DNA of 64,000 nucleotides from assembly GCA_026708965.1 (NCBI GenBank), contig JAPOTY010000006.1, forward strand, positions 62,001-126,000, given 5' to 3'. The position numbers and the translations under genes are program-made. The notes beneath the pieces are model-generated. The model was given only the letters and a program-made list of their open reading frames with translations. It had not been told where the DNA came from and did no database searches. Every line of letters begins with the position of its first letter. Positions within the stretch are counted from its first letter, which is position 1. Positions 52,862 to 61,599 of this stretch are shown here, in pieces. This DNA is from Gammaproteobacteria bacterium (GTDB lineage Bacteria; Pseudomonadota; Gammaproteobacteria; Steroidobacterales; Foliamicaceae).

Positions 52862-54850
52862 ATGCCCGGCATCCTTCCTATTAATCTGGATAACCTGCTC
52901 TACTGCCGCGGAATTGAATCCGAGCGGGTGGAGTTCAAGGCATCGTGGAATCCAAAAACAACCGGCCCTCAGATCCTCAAGACCATTTGCGCGTTTGCAA
53001 ACGACTTTCATAATCTCAACGGCGGCTATATCGTTTTGGGCGTTGAAGAAAAGGATGGTCGCGCCAAACTGCCACCGAAAGGATTGGAGGCAGGCGAGCT
53101 GGATGGCGCTCAGAAGTGGATTAGCGGAAACTGCAAACGGCTAGATCCAAGCTACCAGCCGACCCTTTCGCCGGAAATCGTGAATGAGCGCGCAGTCTTG
53201 GTTGTCTGGGCGCCTGCGAGCGATATCCGCCCGCACCGCGGTGCGGATGGCGATACTGGCGCCTCCAGGTACTGGGTTCGCCTAGGATCCGAAACCGTCA
53301 ATGCGGAGCAAAAAGGAGACATGCTCCGGCAGTTGATTCAACAGACGGCGAAAGTGCCCTGGGACGACCGTCCGGCCCGCGAAGCAAGGGTGGAGGACCT
53401 GCGGGAAACGCAGGTGCGCGAGTTTCTCAGGGACATCCAAAGCAGCCTCTTAGACGAGCCGGATGCCAACGTGGTGTACCGGAACATGCAAATCACAAGG
53501 CCTGTGAATCAGCATGAATCTCCACGCAATGTGGGCCTTTTGTTTTTTTCCAACGAGCCTGCGCAATGGTTTCGCGGGGCGAAAATCGAGGTGGTCCAGT
53601 TTGCTGCCGACCGCAGCGGCGATGTTCTCGAAGAGCGCACGTTTGCGGGTCCGCTTAAGGATCAGTTCCATGATTGCCTGAATCACCTGGAAAACCTGTC
53701 CGCCACTCATCTGGAAAAACAGCGGGATCGTAGCCAAGTTCGCGGTTGGGTGAGTTATCCCCTGCCGGCGTTGCGGGAAACACTAGCAAACGCTCTCTAT
53801 CACCGCAGCTACGATGTGGATCAGCCGGAACCGTCAAAGGTTTACCTATACCCGGATCGCATCGAAGTCACTAGCTACCCCGGACCGGTTCCCGGAATCG
53901 AGCCGGAGCATTTGACAAGGGACGGGCAACTCCGTCCAGTGCCTGCGCGCAACCGGCGCATAGGCGAATTCCTCAAGGAGCTGAAGTTCGCGGAAGGTCG
54001 CATGACGGGCTTGGCCAAGGTTTTCAGGGCAATGGATGAGAACGGCTCGCCCCCGCCCCGATTCGAATTTGATCAGGATCGAACATACTTTCTCGCAACT
54101 TTGCCTGCCCATCCCGAGTATGCCGCTCTATCAGCACTTCGCGACGCTGGCCATCTCCGGGCCTTGGGCGATGAGAATGAAGCGCACCGCCGCTTGATCT
54201 CCGCTTGGAAGGCGAGTCCCGAGTCCGCGGTGCTTGCTGCGGAAGTCATCCGCTCGCACGCAAAACGGCAGGAATTGATTGAGGCGGAAGAAGCTTGGGA
54301 AGCATTTAAGCGGCATGCCGCCCCGCATGTTCGACCTCATGTGGCCAACACCATGATAGAGGCATGGTTCGATGCCAACGAGAAAAGAAAAGCGGAAAAG
54401 CTGCTTGGCGAACTTCATTTGAGCGCGCAAAACCAAGATGCGATCGATGCCGCAATACTGTCCCGGCGGCTGCGCAAAGAAAGTCAGGCCCACCACTATT
54501 TCGAGAGGGCCGGTGTTGCAATCCAAGCGGATCCGCGAGCTCTGCACGAATTCGCACAAACCAAAATCAGATTGGCGGGGTATGCCCGTCGCAAGCGGCG
54601 CGGTCCATGGAAGGCAACCAACCGTAAATTCCTAGCGGAAGCCCGGGAACTGCTTGAGCGGGTCATTCAGCTTGATGCGCCGCCAACGAGGCATGCTTTT
54701 GCTTGGCGCGACTTGGCACGGGTTCGTGATTTCCTGCGTGAGCCCGCCACTGCGGTTGAAAATGCTTATGAAAGGGCGATGGCCTTGCTGCCGGAAGAGC
54801 GCCAATTCCAAAAAAACCTCGAAGATTTTCGAAATCGCCGCCAGCAGTGA
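52862..54850 (+). CDS. AlbA_2 (Schlafen-type) / HATPase / TPR-like protein
   Basis: 662 residues from ATG 52862. Domain order: AlbA_2 nucleic-acid-binding domain (about 15-125: ESERVEFKASWN, ICAFANDFHNLNGGYIVLGV), a linker, then a GHKL-type ATPase remnant (about 295-350: LPALRETLANALYHRSY, PDRIEVTSYPGP), and a helical TPR-like region (about 420-660). AlbA_2-HATPase proteins are usually annotated as transcriptional regulators and recur near defence genes. The gene is bounded by housekeeping genes, reads less GC-rich, and stands alone. A weak TAGAAT -10 is at 52804-52809. The 52676-52861 gap shows nothing else. Confidence 0.75.
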   Translation: MPGILPINLDNLLYCRGIESERVEFKASWNPKTTGPQILKTICAFANDFHNLNGGYIVLGVEEKDGRAKLPPKGLEAGELDGAQKWISGNCKRLDPSYQPTLSPEIVNERAVLVVWAPASDIRPHRGADGDTGASRYWVRLGSETVNAEQKGDMLRQLIQQTAKVPWDDRPAREARVEDLRETQVREFLRDIQSSLLDEPDANVVYRNMQITRPVNQHESPRNVGLLFFSNEPAQWFRGAKIEVVQFAADRSGDVLEERTFAGPLKDQFHDCLNHLENLSATHLEKQRDRSQVRGWVSYPLPALRETLANALYHRSYDVDQPEPSKVYLYPDRIEVTSYPGPVPGIEPEHLTRDGQLRPVPARNRRIGEFLKELKFAEGRMTGLAKVFRAMDENGSPPPRFEFDQDRTYFLATLPAHPEYAALSALRDAGHLRALGDENEAHRRLISAWKASPESAVLAAEVIRSHAKRQELIEAEEAWEAFKRHAAPHVRPHVANTMIEAWFDANEKRKAEKLLGELHLSAQNQDAIDAAILSRRLRKESQAHHYFERAGVAIQADPRALHEFAQTKIRLAGYARRKRRGPWKATNRKFLAEARELLERVIQLDAPPTRHAFAWRDLARVRDFLREPATAVENAYERAMALLPEERQFQKNLEDFRNRRQQ

Positions 54851-55022
54851 GGGGGAGGTGCCTGCCAATCAGCTTTCCCCCATTACGCGGTCCAACGCTG
54901 TGGGTATTTCCCGAACAAGATGCGGACGTTGAATCGTTGTCGGCAAAGCGGCCTAAGCGATGCGTATGGTTGCGCCTGTTTCGGTGCGATATGAGACAGG
55001 CTGCATTGCAGAATTTGTGACG

Positions 55023-55712
55023 ATGATGACAGAAGGCGAAATCGTTGGGCGGCTAGCGGCCGTTCGGGCGCGAATCGTTGCTGCGGCCAAGCGCGGGAGG
55101 CTTTCGCCCCAAGATGTCCGGATCCTGGCGGTCAGCAAGGCGCATGGCGCGGAGGTGGTGCGCGCGGCGTTGCGGGCGGGCTTGACAGACTTCGGGGAGA
55201 ATTACGTGGGCGAGGCGGTTGCAAAGATGGATGCGCCTAGGTCTTCCGGCGCAAGGTGGCATTTCATCGGTCGTTTGCAATCGAACAAGGCGCGGCTTGT
55301 GGCCGAGCGGTTCGACTGGATGCATACGGTGATCAGGGAGCGCGACGTTCTGCGGCTCAATGCCCGGCGTCCGGCGGATTCGCCGCCCTTGAACGTTTGC
55401 ATACAGGTGCGCATGCAAGACGGCGACGACCGTCCCGCATTGCCTGCGGACGAAGCGCCCGGGCTGGCGGCCTTGATCGGCGCGCAGAAGCGTTTGCGCC
55501 TTCGCGGCCTCATGGGCATGCCGATGCCCGGCGCGCCGGACGATGCCTATCGTCGCCTGCGCGCCCTTTTCGACGAGCTGAACGGTTCCGGCCTGGGCCT
55601 GGACACCCTGTCCATGGGCATGACCGCCGACCTCGAAACCGCAGTGGAGTGCGGCGCCACCCTGGTGCGCGTTGGCACCGCCCTGTTCGGCCCCCGCCCC
55701 CGTCCCCGATAG
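55023..55712 (+). CDS. yggS: YggS-family pyridoxal phosphate homeostasis protein
   Basis: 229 residues from ATG 55023 (55026 also possible). The PLP lysine is K39 in ILAVSKAH. DFGENYVGE, WHFIGRLQSNKA, LRGLMGMPMPG and LSMGMTADLETAVECGATLV then RVGTALFG are family blocks. It binds PLP without known catalysis and keeps vitamin B6 and amino-acid pools balanced. The 54851-55022 gap shows no clear promoter. Confidence 0.94.
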   Translation: MMTEGEIVGRLAAVRARIVAAAKRGRLSPQDVRILAVSKAHGAEVVRAALRAGLTDFGENYVGEAVAKMDAPRSSGARWHFIGRLQSNKARLVAERFDWMHTVIRERDVLRLNARRPADSPPLNVCIQVRMQDGDDRPALPADEAPGLAALIGAQKRLRLRGLMGMPMPGAPDDAYRRLRALFDELNGSGLGLDTLSMGMTADLETAVECGATLVRVGTALFGPRPRPR

Positions 55713-55842
55713 CGCGCCCCGCCTATTGTGCCCGCCGCCGGTCTTTGCGCTTGCCGAGCCGTCTTTAGCGCGGCCTGTGGTAAATTCCCGCACCTTGCGT
55801 CGCGGCGCGCGGGAAGGTTTCTTGGAGCGAGGGAGGTACGGC

Positions 55843-56424
55843 ATGGTCATAATCAAGCGAATGCTGACCGGCATCGTTGCGCTTTTAGTGCTGTTCCTCG
55901 TTGTGGGTTTCCTGCTTCCGCGCGAGGTGCGGGTGGAGCGGTCGGTGGAAATCGATGCCGCGCCGCGGGAGGTGTTCGCGATGGTCAACGATTTCCGGCA
56001 GTTCAACCGCTGGCAGCCTTGGCACCGGATTGATCCGGCCACGCGCTATGTATTCGAGGGGCCGGCCATCGGCGCCGGTTCGCGCATGCTCTGGTACAGC
56101 GACCATCCGCAGGTGGGCGACGGCATGCAGGAAATCGTGGAGAGCCTGCCCTATTCCAGGGTTCGCGCGCTGCTTGATTTCGGCACCGGCGGAATGGCCT
56201 ATGCGGACTACCTGATCGATGCCCGGGAGGGCGGTTCGGTGCTCACCTGGACTCTGGAGACGGACATGGGCGGCAACCCCATGGGACGCTATGCGGGGCT
56301 GATGATGGACGGCATGATCGGGCCGTCGTACGAGCAGGGACTGTCGAATCTCAAGGCGATACTCGAAAGCGCGCCCGCCCCGCCGCTGCGCGAGACGCTC
56401 GAACAGGCCCTGGAAACAGCCTAG
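55843..56424 (+). CDS. SRPBCC-fold membrane-anchored protein
   Basis: 193 residues from ATG 55843, with GGGAGG 6 bp upstream. One N-terminal helix (MLTGIVALLVLFLVVGFLLP) precedes an SRPBCC/polyketide-cyclase-like domain starting VERSVEIDAAPREVFAMV with NRWQPWHRIDP. Such domains bind hydrophobic ligands; none can be named here. TAAATT near 55779 is a possible -10 element. Confidence 0.75.
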   Translation: MVIIKRMLTGIVALLVLFLVVGFLLPREVRVERSVEIDAAPREVFAMVNDFRQFNRWQPWHRIDPATRYVFEGPAIGAGSRMLWYSDHPQVGDGMQEIVESLPYSRVRALLDFGTGGMAYADYLIDAREGGSVLTWTLETDMGGNPMGRYAGLMMDGMIGPSYEQGLSNLKAILESAPAPPLRETLEQALETA

Positions 56425-56472
56425 GCCACCTGATCCCGCCGATATGGAGAATAACGCCGAGGTTTGCCGAAT

Positions 56473-58506
56473 ATGACCCATCCATCCACCGCTTCCATCC
56501 GCAATATCGTTTTCCTCGGCCACTCCGGCGCCGGCAAGACGGTGCTGGCCGAGAAACTGCTGGCGGCTTCCGGCGCGATCAAAGCGCCCGGCAGCATCGA
56601 GCGCGGCACCACGGTGTGCGACTACCGGCCCGAAGAGAAGCGCCTGCAGTATTCCGCCGATGTTGCCCTCTGCCATCTTGAGCACGACGGCGCCCATATC
56701 AATCTGATCGACACGCCGGGTTCCGCGGATTTCGCCGGGCGGGCGCTAAGCGTGCTGCCCGCCGCGGAAACCGCCATGGTGGTCGTCAACGCCGCCGCCG
56801 GCATCGAGCTGATGACCCGCCGGGCGATGGCCGCGGCCGCGGAAATGAAGCGGGCCCGGTTCATTGTGGTGAGCCATATCGATAGCGAGACCGCCGACCT
56901 GCCCGGGCTGATGGAGCAGATCCGCGAATCCTTCGGGCGCGAGTGCATCCCGCTGAACCTGCCGGCGGACAAGGCCGCGCGGGTGGCCGACTGCTATTTC
57001 AAGCCCGAGGACGCGGACACCGATTTCGATTCCGTCGCCGAGGCGCACACAACCATCGTCGATCAGGTGGTGGAGCTGGACGACGAGCTGATGGAGCTGT
57101 ACCTGGAACAGGGCGAGGACATGAAACCGGAGCAGCTGCACGGCGCGTTCGAGCGCGCCCTGCGGCGCGGCCACTTGGTGCCGGTATGTTTCGTGTCCGC
57201 CGCCACCGGCTCCGGCATCAACCAGCTGCTCAACGCGATGAACCAGCTGGCGCCGTCGCCGCGCGAGGGCAATCCGCCGGCCTGCTCGCTGGACGGCGAG
57301 GCGGTGGCGCTGAAGGCGGACAAGGACGCGGACACGGTGGCGCTGCTGTTCAAGATCAACGTGGATCCGTACGTGGGCAAGATGGGCGTTTTCCGCGTTT
57401 TTCAGGGCCAGGTGAGCGTGGGCGATTCGCTTTATCTCGACGACCAGCGCAAGGCCGTCAAGGCGGCGCACCTCTACGCGCTCCAGGGCGCCGAGTCGCA
57501 TGAAGTGCCGTCGGTGGGCCCCGGCGGCATCGCCGCGCTGTCGAAGATCAACGAGCTCTCCTATGGGAGCGTGCTGCATGCGGACCATGCCCACGACCAG
57601 CTGAAATTCGCGCCGCCGCCAAAGCCCGCGCCGATGCACGGCGTGGTGCTGGAGCTAACCCAGCGCGGTGACGAGAAAAAGCTCTCCGACGCGCTGGCCA
57701 AGCTCACCGCCGAGGACCCCAGCCTGCTGCTCGAGTTCGATGCGCAAGCCAATGAAACCGTGCTGCGCGGGATGGGCGAGCTGCACCTGCGGGTGATTCT
57801 CGACCGCATGAGCGAGGAGTTCAATCTCGAGGTCGAAACGCGCCAGCCGCGCATCGCCTACCGCGAGACGGTCACGCGCAAGGCCGAGGGGCATCACCGC
57901 CACAAGAAGCAGACCGGCGGGGCCGGCCAGTTCGGCGAGGTGTTCCTCAATATCGAGCCGCTCCCGCGCGGCAGCGGCTTCGAATTCGTCGATAAGGTGG
58001 TGGGCGGCGTGATCCCTTCGCAGTTCATGCCGGCGGTGGAGAAAGGCGTGCGCCAAGTGCTCAATGAAGGCGCCGTGGCCGGCTATCCGTTGCAGGATAT
58101 CCGCGTGACCGTGTACGACGGCAAGCACCATCCGGTCGATTCCAAGGAGGTGGCCTTCGTGGCCGCCGGCAAGAAGGCCTTTATCGACGCCATCACCAAA
58201 GCCAAGCCCATCGTGCTTGAGCCCATCGCGAAGATCGAAGTCACGACCCCGGGCCAGCACATGGGCGATATTGCCGGCCATCTGTCCGGCGCGCGCGGGC
58301 GCATCAGCGGCAATCATTCCATCCCGGGCAACCTAGTGGTCATTTCCGCCGAGGCTCCGATCGGCGAACTCGGCGATTTCCAGACCCGGCTCAAGTCCAT
58401 GACCGGCGGCGAAGGCGCCTACACCATGGAATTCGATCATTACGCCACCGCCCCGCCGCCCCTCCAGAAAGCCCTCGAGGAAGCCTTCAAGCCCAGCGAC
58501 GACTAG
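56473..58506 (+). CDS. EF-G-like translational GTPase with altered G4 motif
   Basis: 677 residues from ATG 56473 (TTG at 56464 possible). G1 is GHSGAGKT (16-23), G3 is DTPG (80-83). G4, normally NKxD, reads SHID at 134-137, which should weaken guanine recognition. GTTVCDYRPEEK near 45 is the switch-I phrase of EF-G-like paralogues rather than canonical EF-G. Domains II-V are present, including the EF-G domain IV block KQTGGAGQFGEVFLNIEPL. Role unknown in this paralogue class; canonical fusA is not in the window. It follows the SRPBCC gene by 48 bp. Confidence 0.85.
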   Translation: MTHPSTASIRNIVFLGHSGAGKTVLAEKLLAASGAIKAPGSIERGTTVCDYRPEEKRLQYSADVALCHLEHDGAHINLIDTPGSADFAGRALSVLPAAETAMVVVNAAAGIELMTRRAMAAAAEMKRARFIVVSHIDSETADLPGLMEQIRESFGRECIPLNLPADKAARVADCYFKPEDADTDFDSVAEAHTTIVDQVVELDDELMELYLEQGEDMKPEQLHGAFERALRRGHLVPVCFVSAATGSGINQLLNAMNQLAPSPREGNPPACSLDGEAVALKADKDADTVALLFKINVDPYVGKMGVFRVFQGQVSVGDSLYLDDQRKAVKAAHLYALQGAESHEVPSVGPGGIAALSKINELSYGSVLHADHAHDQLKFAPPPKPAPMHGVVLELTQRGDEKKLSDALAKLTAEDPSLLLEFDAQANETVLRGMGELHLRVILDRMSEEFNLEVETRQPRIAYRETVTRKAEGHHRHKKQTGGAGQFGEVFLNIEPLPRGSGFEFVDKVVGGVIPSQFMPAVEKGVRQVLNEGAVAGYPLQDIRVTVYDGKHHPVDSKEVAFVAAGKKAFIDAITKAKPIVLEPIAKIEVTTPGQHMGDIAGHLSGARGRISGNHSIPGNLVVISAEAPIGELGDFQTRLKSMTGGEGAYTMEFDHYATAPPPLQKALEEAFKPSDD

Positions 58507-58510
58507 CCGG

Positions 58511-58735
58511 GACAGCGATACGAAGCAGCGAGCCGCGCAAGCGCTCCAGGCCATGGGATTGTCGGTCTCCGACGCAATTCGATTGCTCCTGATACGCGTA
58601 GCCAACGAGGAAAGGTTGCCTTTCGCCCTTAAGGTGCCCAATTCAGCTACGCGCAAGGCTATGGGCCAGTTGGAGCAGGGCGAGGGCAAGCGTTTCGGCA
58701 GCGCCGAAGAGTTATTCGAGGACCTCGGCATATGA
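58511..58735 (+). pseudogene. Remnant DinJ/RelB-type antitoxin lacking its start
   Basis: From 58511 the frame encodes DSDTKQRAAQALQAMGLSVS, DAIRLLLIRV, ANEERLPFALKVPN and finally ELFEDLGI, clearly DinJ. The usual N-terminal beta strand and start codon are missing. In this frame there is no ATG, GTG or TTG between the stop at 58400 and ATG 58553. Translation from 58553 would give 60 residues without the dimerising strand. The 5' end abuts the EF-G-like stop, which suggests a deletion junction. Confidence 0.75.
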
Positions 58736-58736
58736 A

Positions 58737-58835
58737 ATGCTGACACCGGTTCGGTCCAGCCAATTCAAACGCGACTTAAGAAAAACCGGAAAACGCGGCA
58801 AGGACCTGTCGAAGCTGCGCCGCCCTTCGGAATGA
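58737..58835 (+). pseudogene. Truncated YafQ-type toxin remnant, 32 codons
   Basis: The frame begins MLTPVRSSQFKRDLRKTGKR and continues GKDLSKLRRPSE before a stop. This matches the first third of YafQ ('QFKKDYKRVKRRGYDMSKL'); the catalytic C-terminal part is absent. It starts 1 bp after the DinJ-like stop, as in intact modules. The toxin cannot be active. Confidence 0.75.
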
Positions 58836-58855
58836 GGGCTAGCAACTCATTGGTG

Positions 58856-58888
58856 TTGCTTGGCTCAACTGTATATGTTATATATACA
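58856..58888 (+). promoter_or_regulatory. Promoter and overlapping operator of GntR-ABC operon
   Basis: TTGCTT (58856-58861), 17-bp spacer, TATATA (58879-58884). A perfect dyad TGTATAT-N5-ATATACA (58870-58888) covers the -10, as expected for repression by the YtrA-type regulator encoded next. The ATG at 58896 is 11 bp past the -10, so the leader is very short. Confidence 0.65.
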
Positions 58889-58895
58889 CACCAGA

Positions 58896-59309
58896 ATGAG
58901 TGAACGCACGGAAATCGCCGTCCAGATCGGTCCGATCTCACCGGCCGCGCCCGACGCGCTATATCAGCAGATCGTCAACGGTTTCAAGCGCGAGATTGGC
59001 GAGGGGCGTCTGACTGGCGATACGCCGCTGCCGTCCTTCCGGCTGCTGGCGGGGCAACTGTTGGTCAGCATCATCACCGTGCGCCGCGCATACGAGGAGC
59101 TCGAGAGAGAAGGAATCATCTACCGCCGTCAGGGACTCGGCACCTTTGTCGCCACCGATGGCCGCGAGCGCAGCCGTGCCGCCAAGCGCAGGCATGCGCA
59201 GGCGCTGATCCGTTCGGCAATCCGGGAAGCCAAGGAGGCCGGTCTGAGCGCCGCCGAGGCCAAGGCTTTCGTCAATCGGGTCGCCACAGAAACCCTTTCC
59301 GAGGAATAG
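58896..59309 (+). CDS. GntR-family regulator, YtrA subfamily
   Basis: 137 residues from ATG 58896 (a TTG at 58860 would place coding sequence over the promoter). A winged helix-turn-helix occupies about 20-90: YQQIVNGFKREIGEGRLTGD, LPSFRLLAGQL, ITVRRAYEELEREGIIYRRQ, GLGTFVA. The short helical tail without a ligand domain defines the YtrA type, which controls an adjacent ABC transporter. It most likely represses its own operon at the 58870-58888 dyad. Confidence 0.9.
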   Translation: MSERTEIAVQIGPISPAAPDALYQQIVNGFKREIGEGRLTGDTPLPSFRLLAGQLLVSIITVRRAYEELEREGIIYRRQGLGTFVATDGRERSRAAKRRHAQALIRSAIREAKEAGLSAAEAKAFVNRVATETLSEE

Positions 59310-59311
59310 TT

Positions 59312-60187
59312 ATGCAAAGCACCAATGCCATCGAAATCCGCGGGCTTAGAAAAACATATCCGCGCTTTCAACTGGGGCCCTTGGATCTCGCCGTGCCCGC
59401 CGGGGCCATCTACGGCCTGGTGGGTCCAAACGGCGCGGGCAAAACCACTACGCTGGACTTGATTTTCGGCTTGGGGCTGCCGGAGGCCGGAGAAATCCGG
59501 GTGCTCGGTTGCGATCATAGGCGGGACGAGGCGCATCTGAAACTCGCCGCCGCGTACGTCAGCCCGCACACCAGTTTTGTTTCCTGGAAATATGTGCGGC
59601 GCGCTATCCGCTTTATTCGCGCCTTCTATCCGGATTGGGATCAGGCTTACTGCGGCCACCTGCTCAGGCGCTTCCGGCTCGATCCCGATGAAAAGATCGC
59701 ATCGCTTTCGCTCGGCGGCGCCACAAAGCTTGGCCTGGTTTTGGCACTTGCGCGCCGACCCCGGGTCCTGATCATGGACGAGCCCGCCATCGGTCTCGAC
59801 GTGCCCTCGAAAAAGGATTTGTTCGCGGAATTGCTGGCCCTGATGGGCGACGAGGACCATACCGTTTTGATCTCGTCGCACAACCTGGCCGATCTGGAGC
59901 GGTTCACGGATTACATCGGCGTGATCAACGAAGGCAGGCTGCTGGCGCAGGGGCGCACCGACCAGCTGCTGGAGACCTATCGGCAAGTGAGCTTCGCGCT
60001 TGGCGGCGAGCCGCCGCCCGGGGGCCGGCTTTTTGAGCGCGACGGCGACCGGCAGCGCGTCCTTACGGATTCCGCCGACCGGTACAGCAAGGCCCTTGCT
60101 CAATGCGGCGCGACCGGAATATCCGTGCAACCGGTGACTCTCGAAGAACTCTTCGCGGGTCTGGTCGAGGGCCAGGAACGTGACTAG
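59312..60187 (+). CDS. ABC transporter ATP-binding protein (YtrB-like)
   Basis: 291 residues, starting 2 bp after the regulator. Walker A GPNGAGKTTT, Walker B VLIMDEPAIGLD, switch His VLISSHN. The signature reads LSLGGATKLGL instead of LSGGQ, a common variant in this subfamily. The C-terminal extension is typical of YtrB/antibiotic-sensing exporters. Co-transcribed with the membrane component, which overlaps by 8 bp. Confidence 0.92.
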   Translation: MQSTNAIEIRGLRKTYPRFQLGPLDLAVPAGAIYGLVGPNGAGKTTTLDLIFGLGLPEAGEIRVLGCDHRRDEAHLKLAAAYVSPHTSFVSWKYVRRAIRFIRAFYPDWDQAYCGHLLRRFRLDPDEKIASLSLGGATKLGLVLALARRPRVLIMDEPAIGLDVPSKKDLFAELLALMGDEDHTVLISSHNLADLERFTDYIGVINEGRLLAQGRTDQLLETYRQVSFALGGEPPPGGRLFERDGDRQRVLTDSADRYSKALAQCGATGISVQPVTLEELFAGLVEGQERD

Positions 60188-61574
60188 CCGCATTGTTCGC
60201 GATCTTCTGAAGCGCAGGTCCAGCTTCCTGATCCCGGGCGGCGCGCTCTACCTGGCCTTGGCGCTGCTGGCTTACAGCATGAACGGCCCTCACCGATTCG
60301 GCTCTTTTCTGGTTGTCTCCGGCATCGCTTTGCCGAGCATGCTCATATGCCTTCTTCTCTTCGAACACCAAAGCGGGCTCACACGAGTCCTGATGCACCT
60401 GCCGATCGATCGATACGCGCTTGCGAAGGCCTATTTCGCTTCGATGGTGGGCGTTTCCACCATTTGGGTTCTGGGACTGATATTGATTGCATGGCTGGCG
60501 GCATCTTGGGATGGCGGCGCGGGCTGGCTTGCTGTGCCAATGGCCGTTGCCTGGGCGTTCCTTCTGGCCGGCTTATGCTTTTGCATGGACGCGCTCGATA
60601 ATTCCGGGCGCAAGTATGGCGGGGAGTCCATGCCACGCTGGGCGAGAGTCGCGATATGGGTGCTATTTTTTACGGCATGGCTGACCGGGGAATACGCCTT
60701 CTTCGGTTCGTTTCTTGGTTCGTTCCATTTCATGCTTTCCCCGGATGCGTGGCAACCGAAACATCTGCTGGTTCTCCTAGCCTTGGGCGCCGCCGCATCG
60801 GCCCTTGGCTTCGCACGAATGCGGGCGTTGCTCACTACGCGCAGGTCGCGCTCCAAACCGCGATTGACGGTGCCTGAACCGGCAATTCGCAAGCGGCTGC
60901 CGCTGGCGCGAAAGCTGACGGGATTTTCCGCGATCACGGCAGGCTGCCTGTGGATGCCGATCACGATCGCGGCCGGGCTCGGCGGTTTCTTTGCCATCGA
61001 TATTCCGGTGAGGGGCTTGCCGGGGCTGAGTGATTTGCATCCGCGCATGGACCTGAGCGCCCCGTTCGTGCGCGGAGCGATATTTGCCTGCTTGGTCGCA
61101 ATTGGGTTCGTCGCGACGGTGCCGCGTTTCGCCAATTTCCGCGTGCTCAAGGGCTTGCCGCTCTCCGCCCGCAGGCTTGGCGCCAGCGTCACGCTGCTGC
61201 CGACGATCCTAGTGCTGATTCAGGTGGCGCTGGTCTTTCCGCTGCTCCATATTCTGAATCCTGCGGCTGCGGCCGATCTTTTCCTGCCTTTGACGGGCGC
61301 TGTCGGCATCGGCGCTCTGCTTTGTCCTGCTGTACTGGTTCGACCGCAGCAGGATATTGCGTTTTTCTCTGGGTACATAGGGATTATCGTTCTTCTATAT
61401 GTCTGGCTCATGGCATCGTTGCTGGTTCCCGGTTTGCAGGTATTCGCGCCGCTGGTCCTAGCGGGAGGCCTGTTCGCCTCCTGGGCCTTCTCAAGCCTTG
61501 TATTTCGGCGCGCGCTTGCAGCCGCCGACAAGCCCCTGCCCCTGCAAAGGCTTTCGCCGGGCGGCAACGCCTGA
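60180..61574 (+). CDS. ABC transporter membrane component
   Basis: 464 residues from GTG 60180. Around ten or more hydrophobic segments in two blocks (first about 15-220, second about 255-450) separated by a basic loop (LTTRRSRSKPRLTVPEPAIR). No recognised domain beyond a generic polytopic ABC permease. With the YtrA-like regulator and the ATPase it resembles cell-envelope-stress or peptide-antibiotic transporters. Substrate unknown. Confidence 0.8.
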   Translation: MTSRIVRDLLKRRSSFLIPGGALYLALALLAYSMNGPHRFGSFLVVSGIALPSMLICLLLFEHQSGLTRVLMHLPIDRYALAKAYFASMVGVSTIWVLGLILIAWLAASWDGGAGWLAVPMAVAWAFLLAGLCFCMDALDNSGRKYGGESMPRWARVAIWVLFFTAWLTGEYAFFGSFLGSFHFMLSPDAWQPKHLLVLLALGAAASALGFARMRALLTTRRSRSKPRLTVPEPAIRKRLPLARKLTGFSAITAGCLWMPITIAAGLGGFFAIDIPVRGLPGLSDLHPRMDLSAPFVRGAIFACLVAIGFVATVPRFANFRVLKGLPLSARRLGASVTLLPTILVLIQVALVFPLLHILNPAAAADLFLPLTGAVGIGALLCPAVLVRPQQDIAFFSGYIGIIVLLYVWLMASLLVPGLQVFAPLVLAGGLFASWAFSSLVFRRALAAADKPLPLQRLSPGGNA

Positions 61575-61599
61575 CCTGTTTGCGGGCATTGCCTTACGT

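Noticed and set aside
56746-57639. Long minus-strand frame opposite the EF-G-like gene
   Set aside because: Antisense shadow of a high-GC gene with His/Arg-rich composition.
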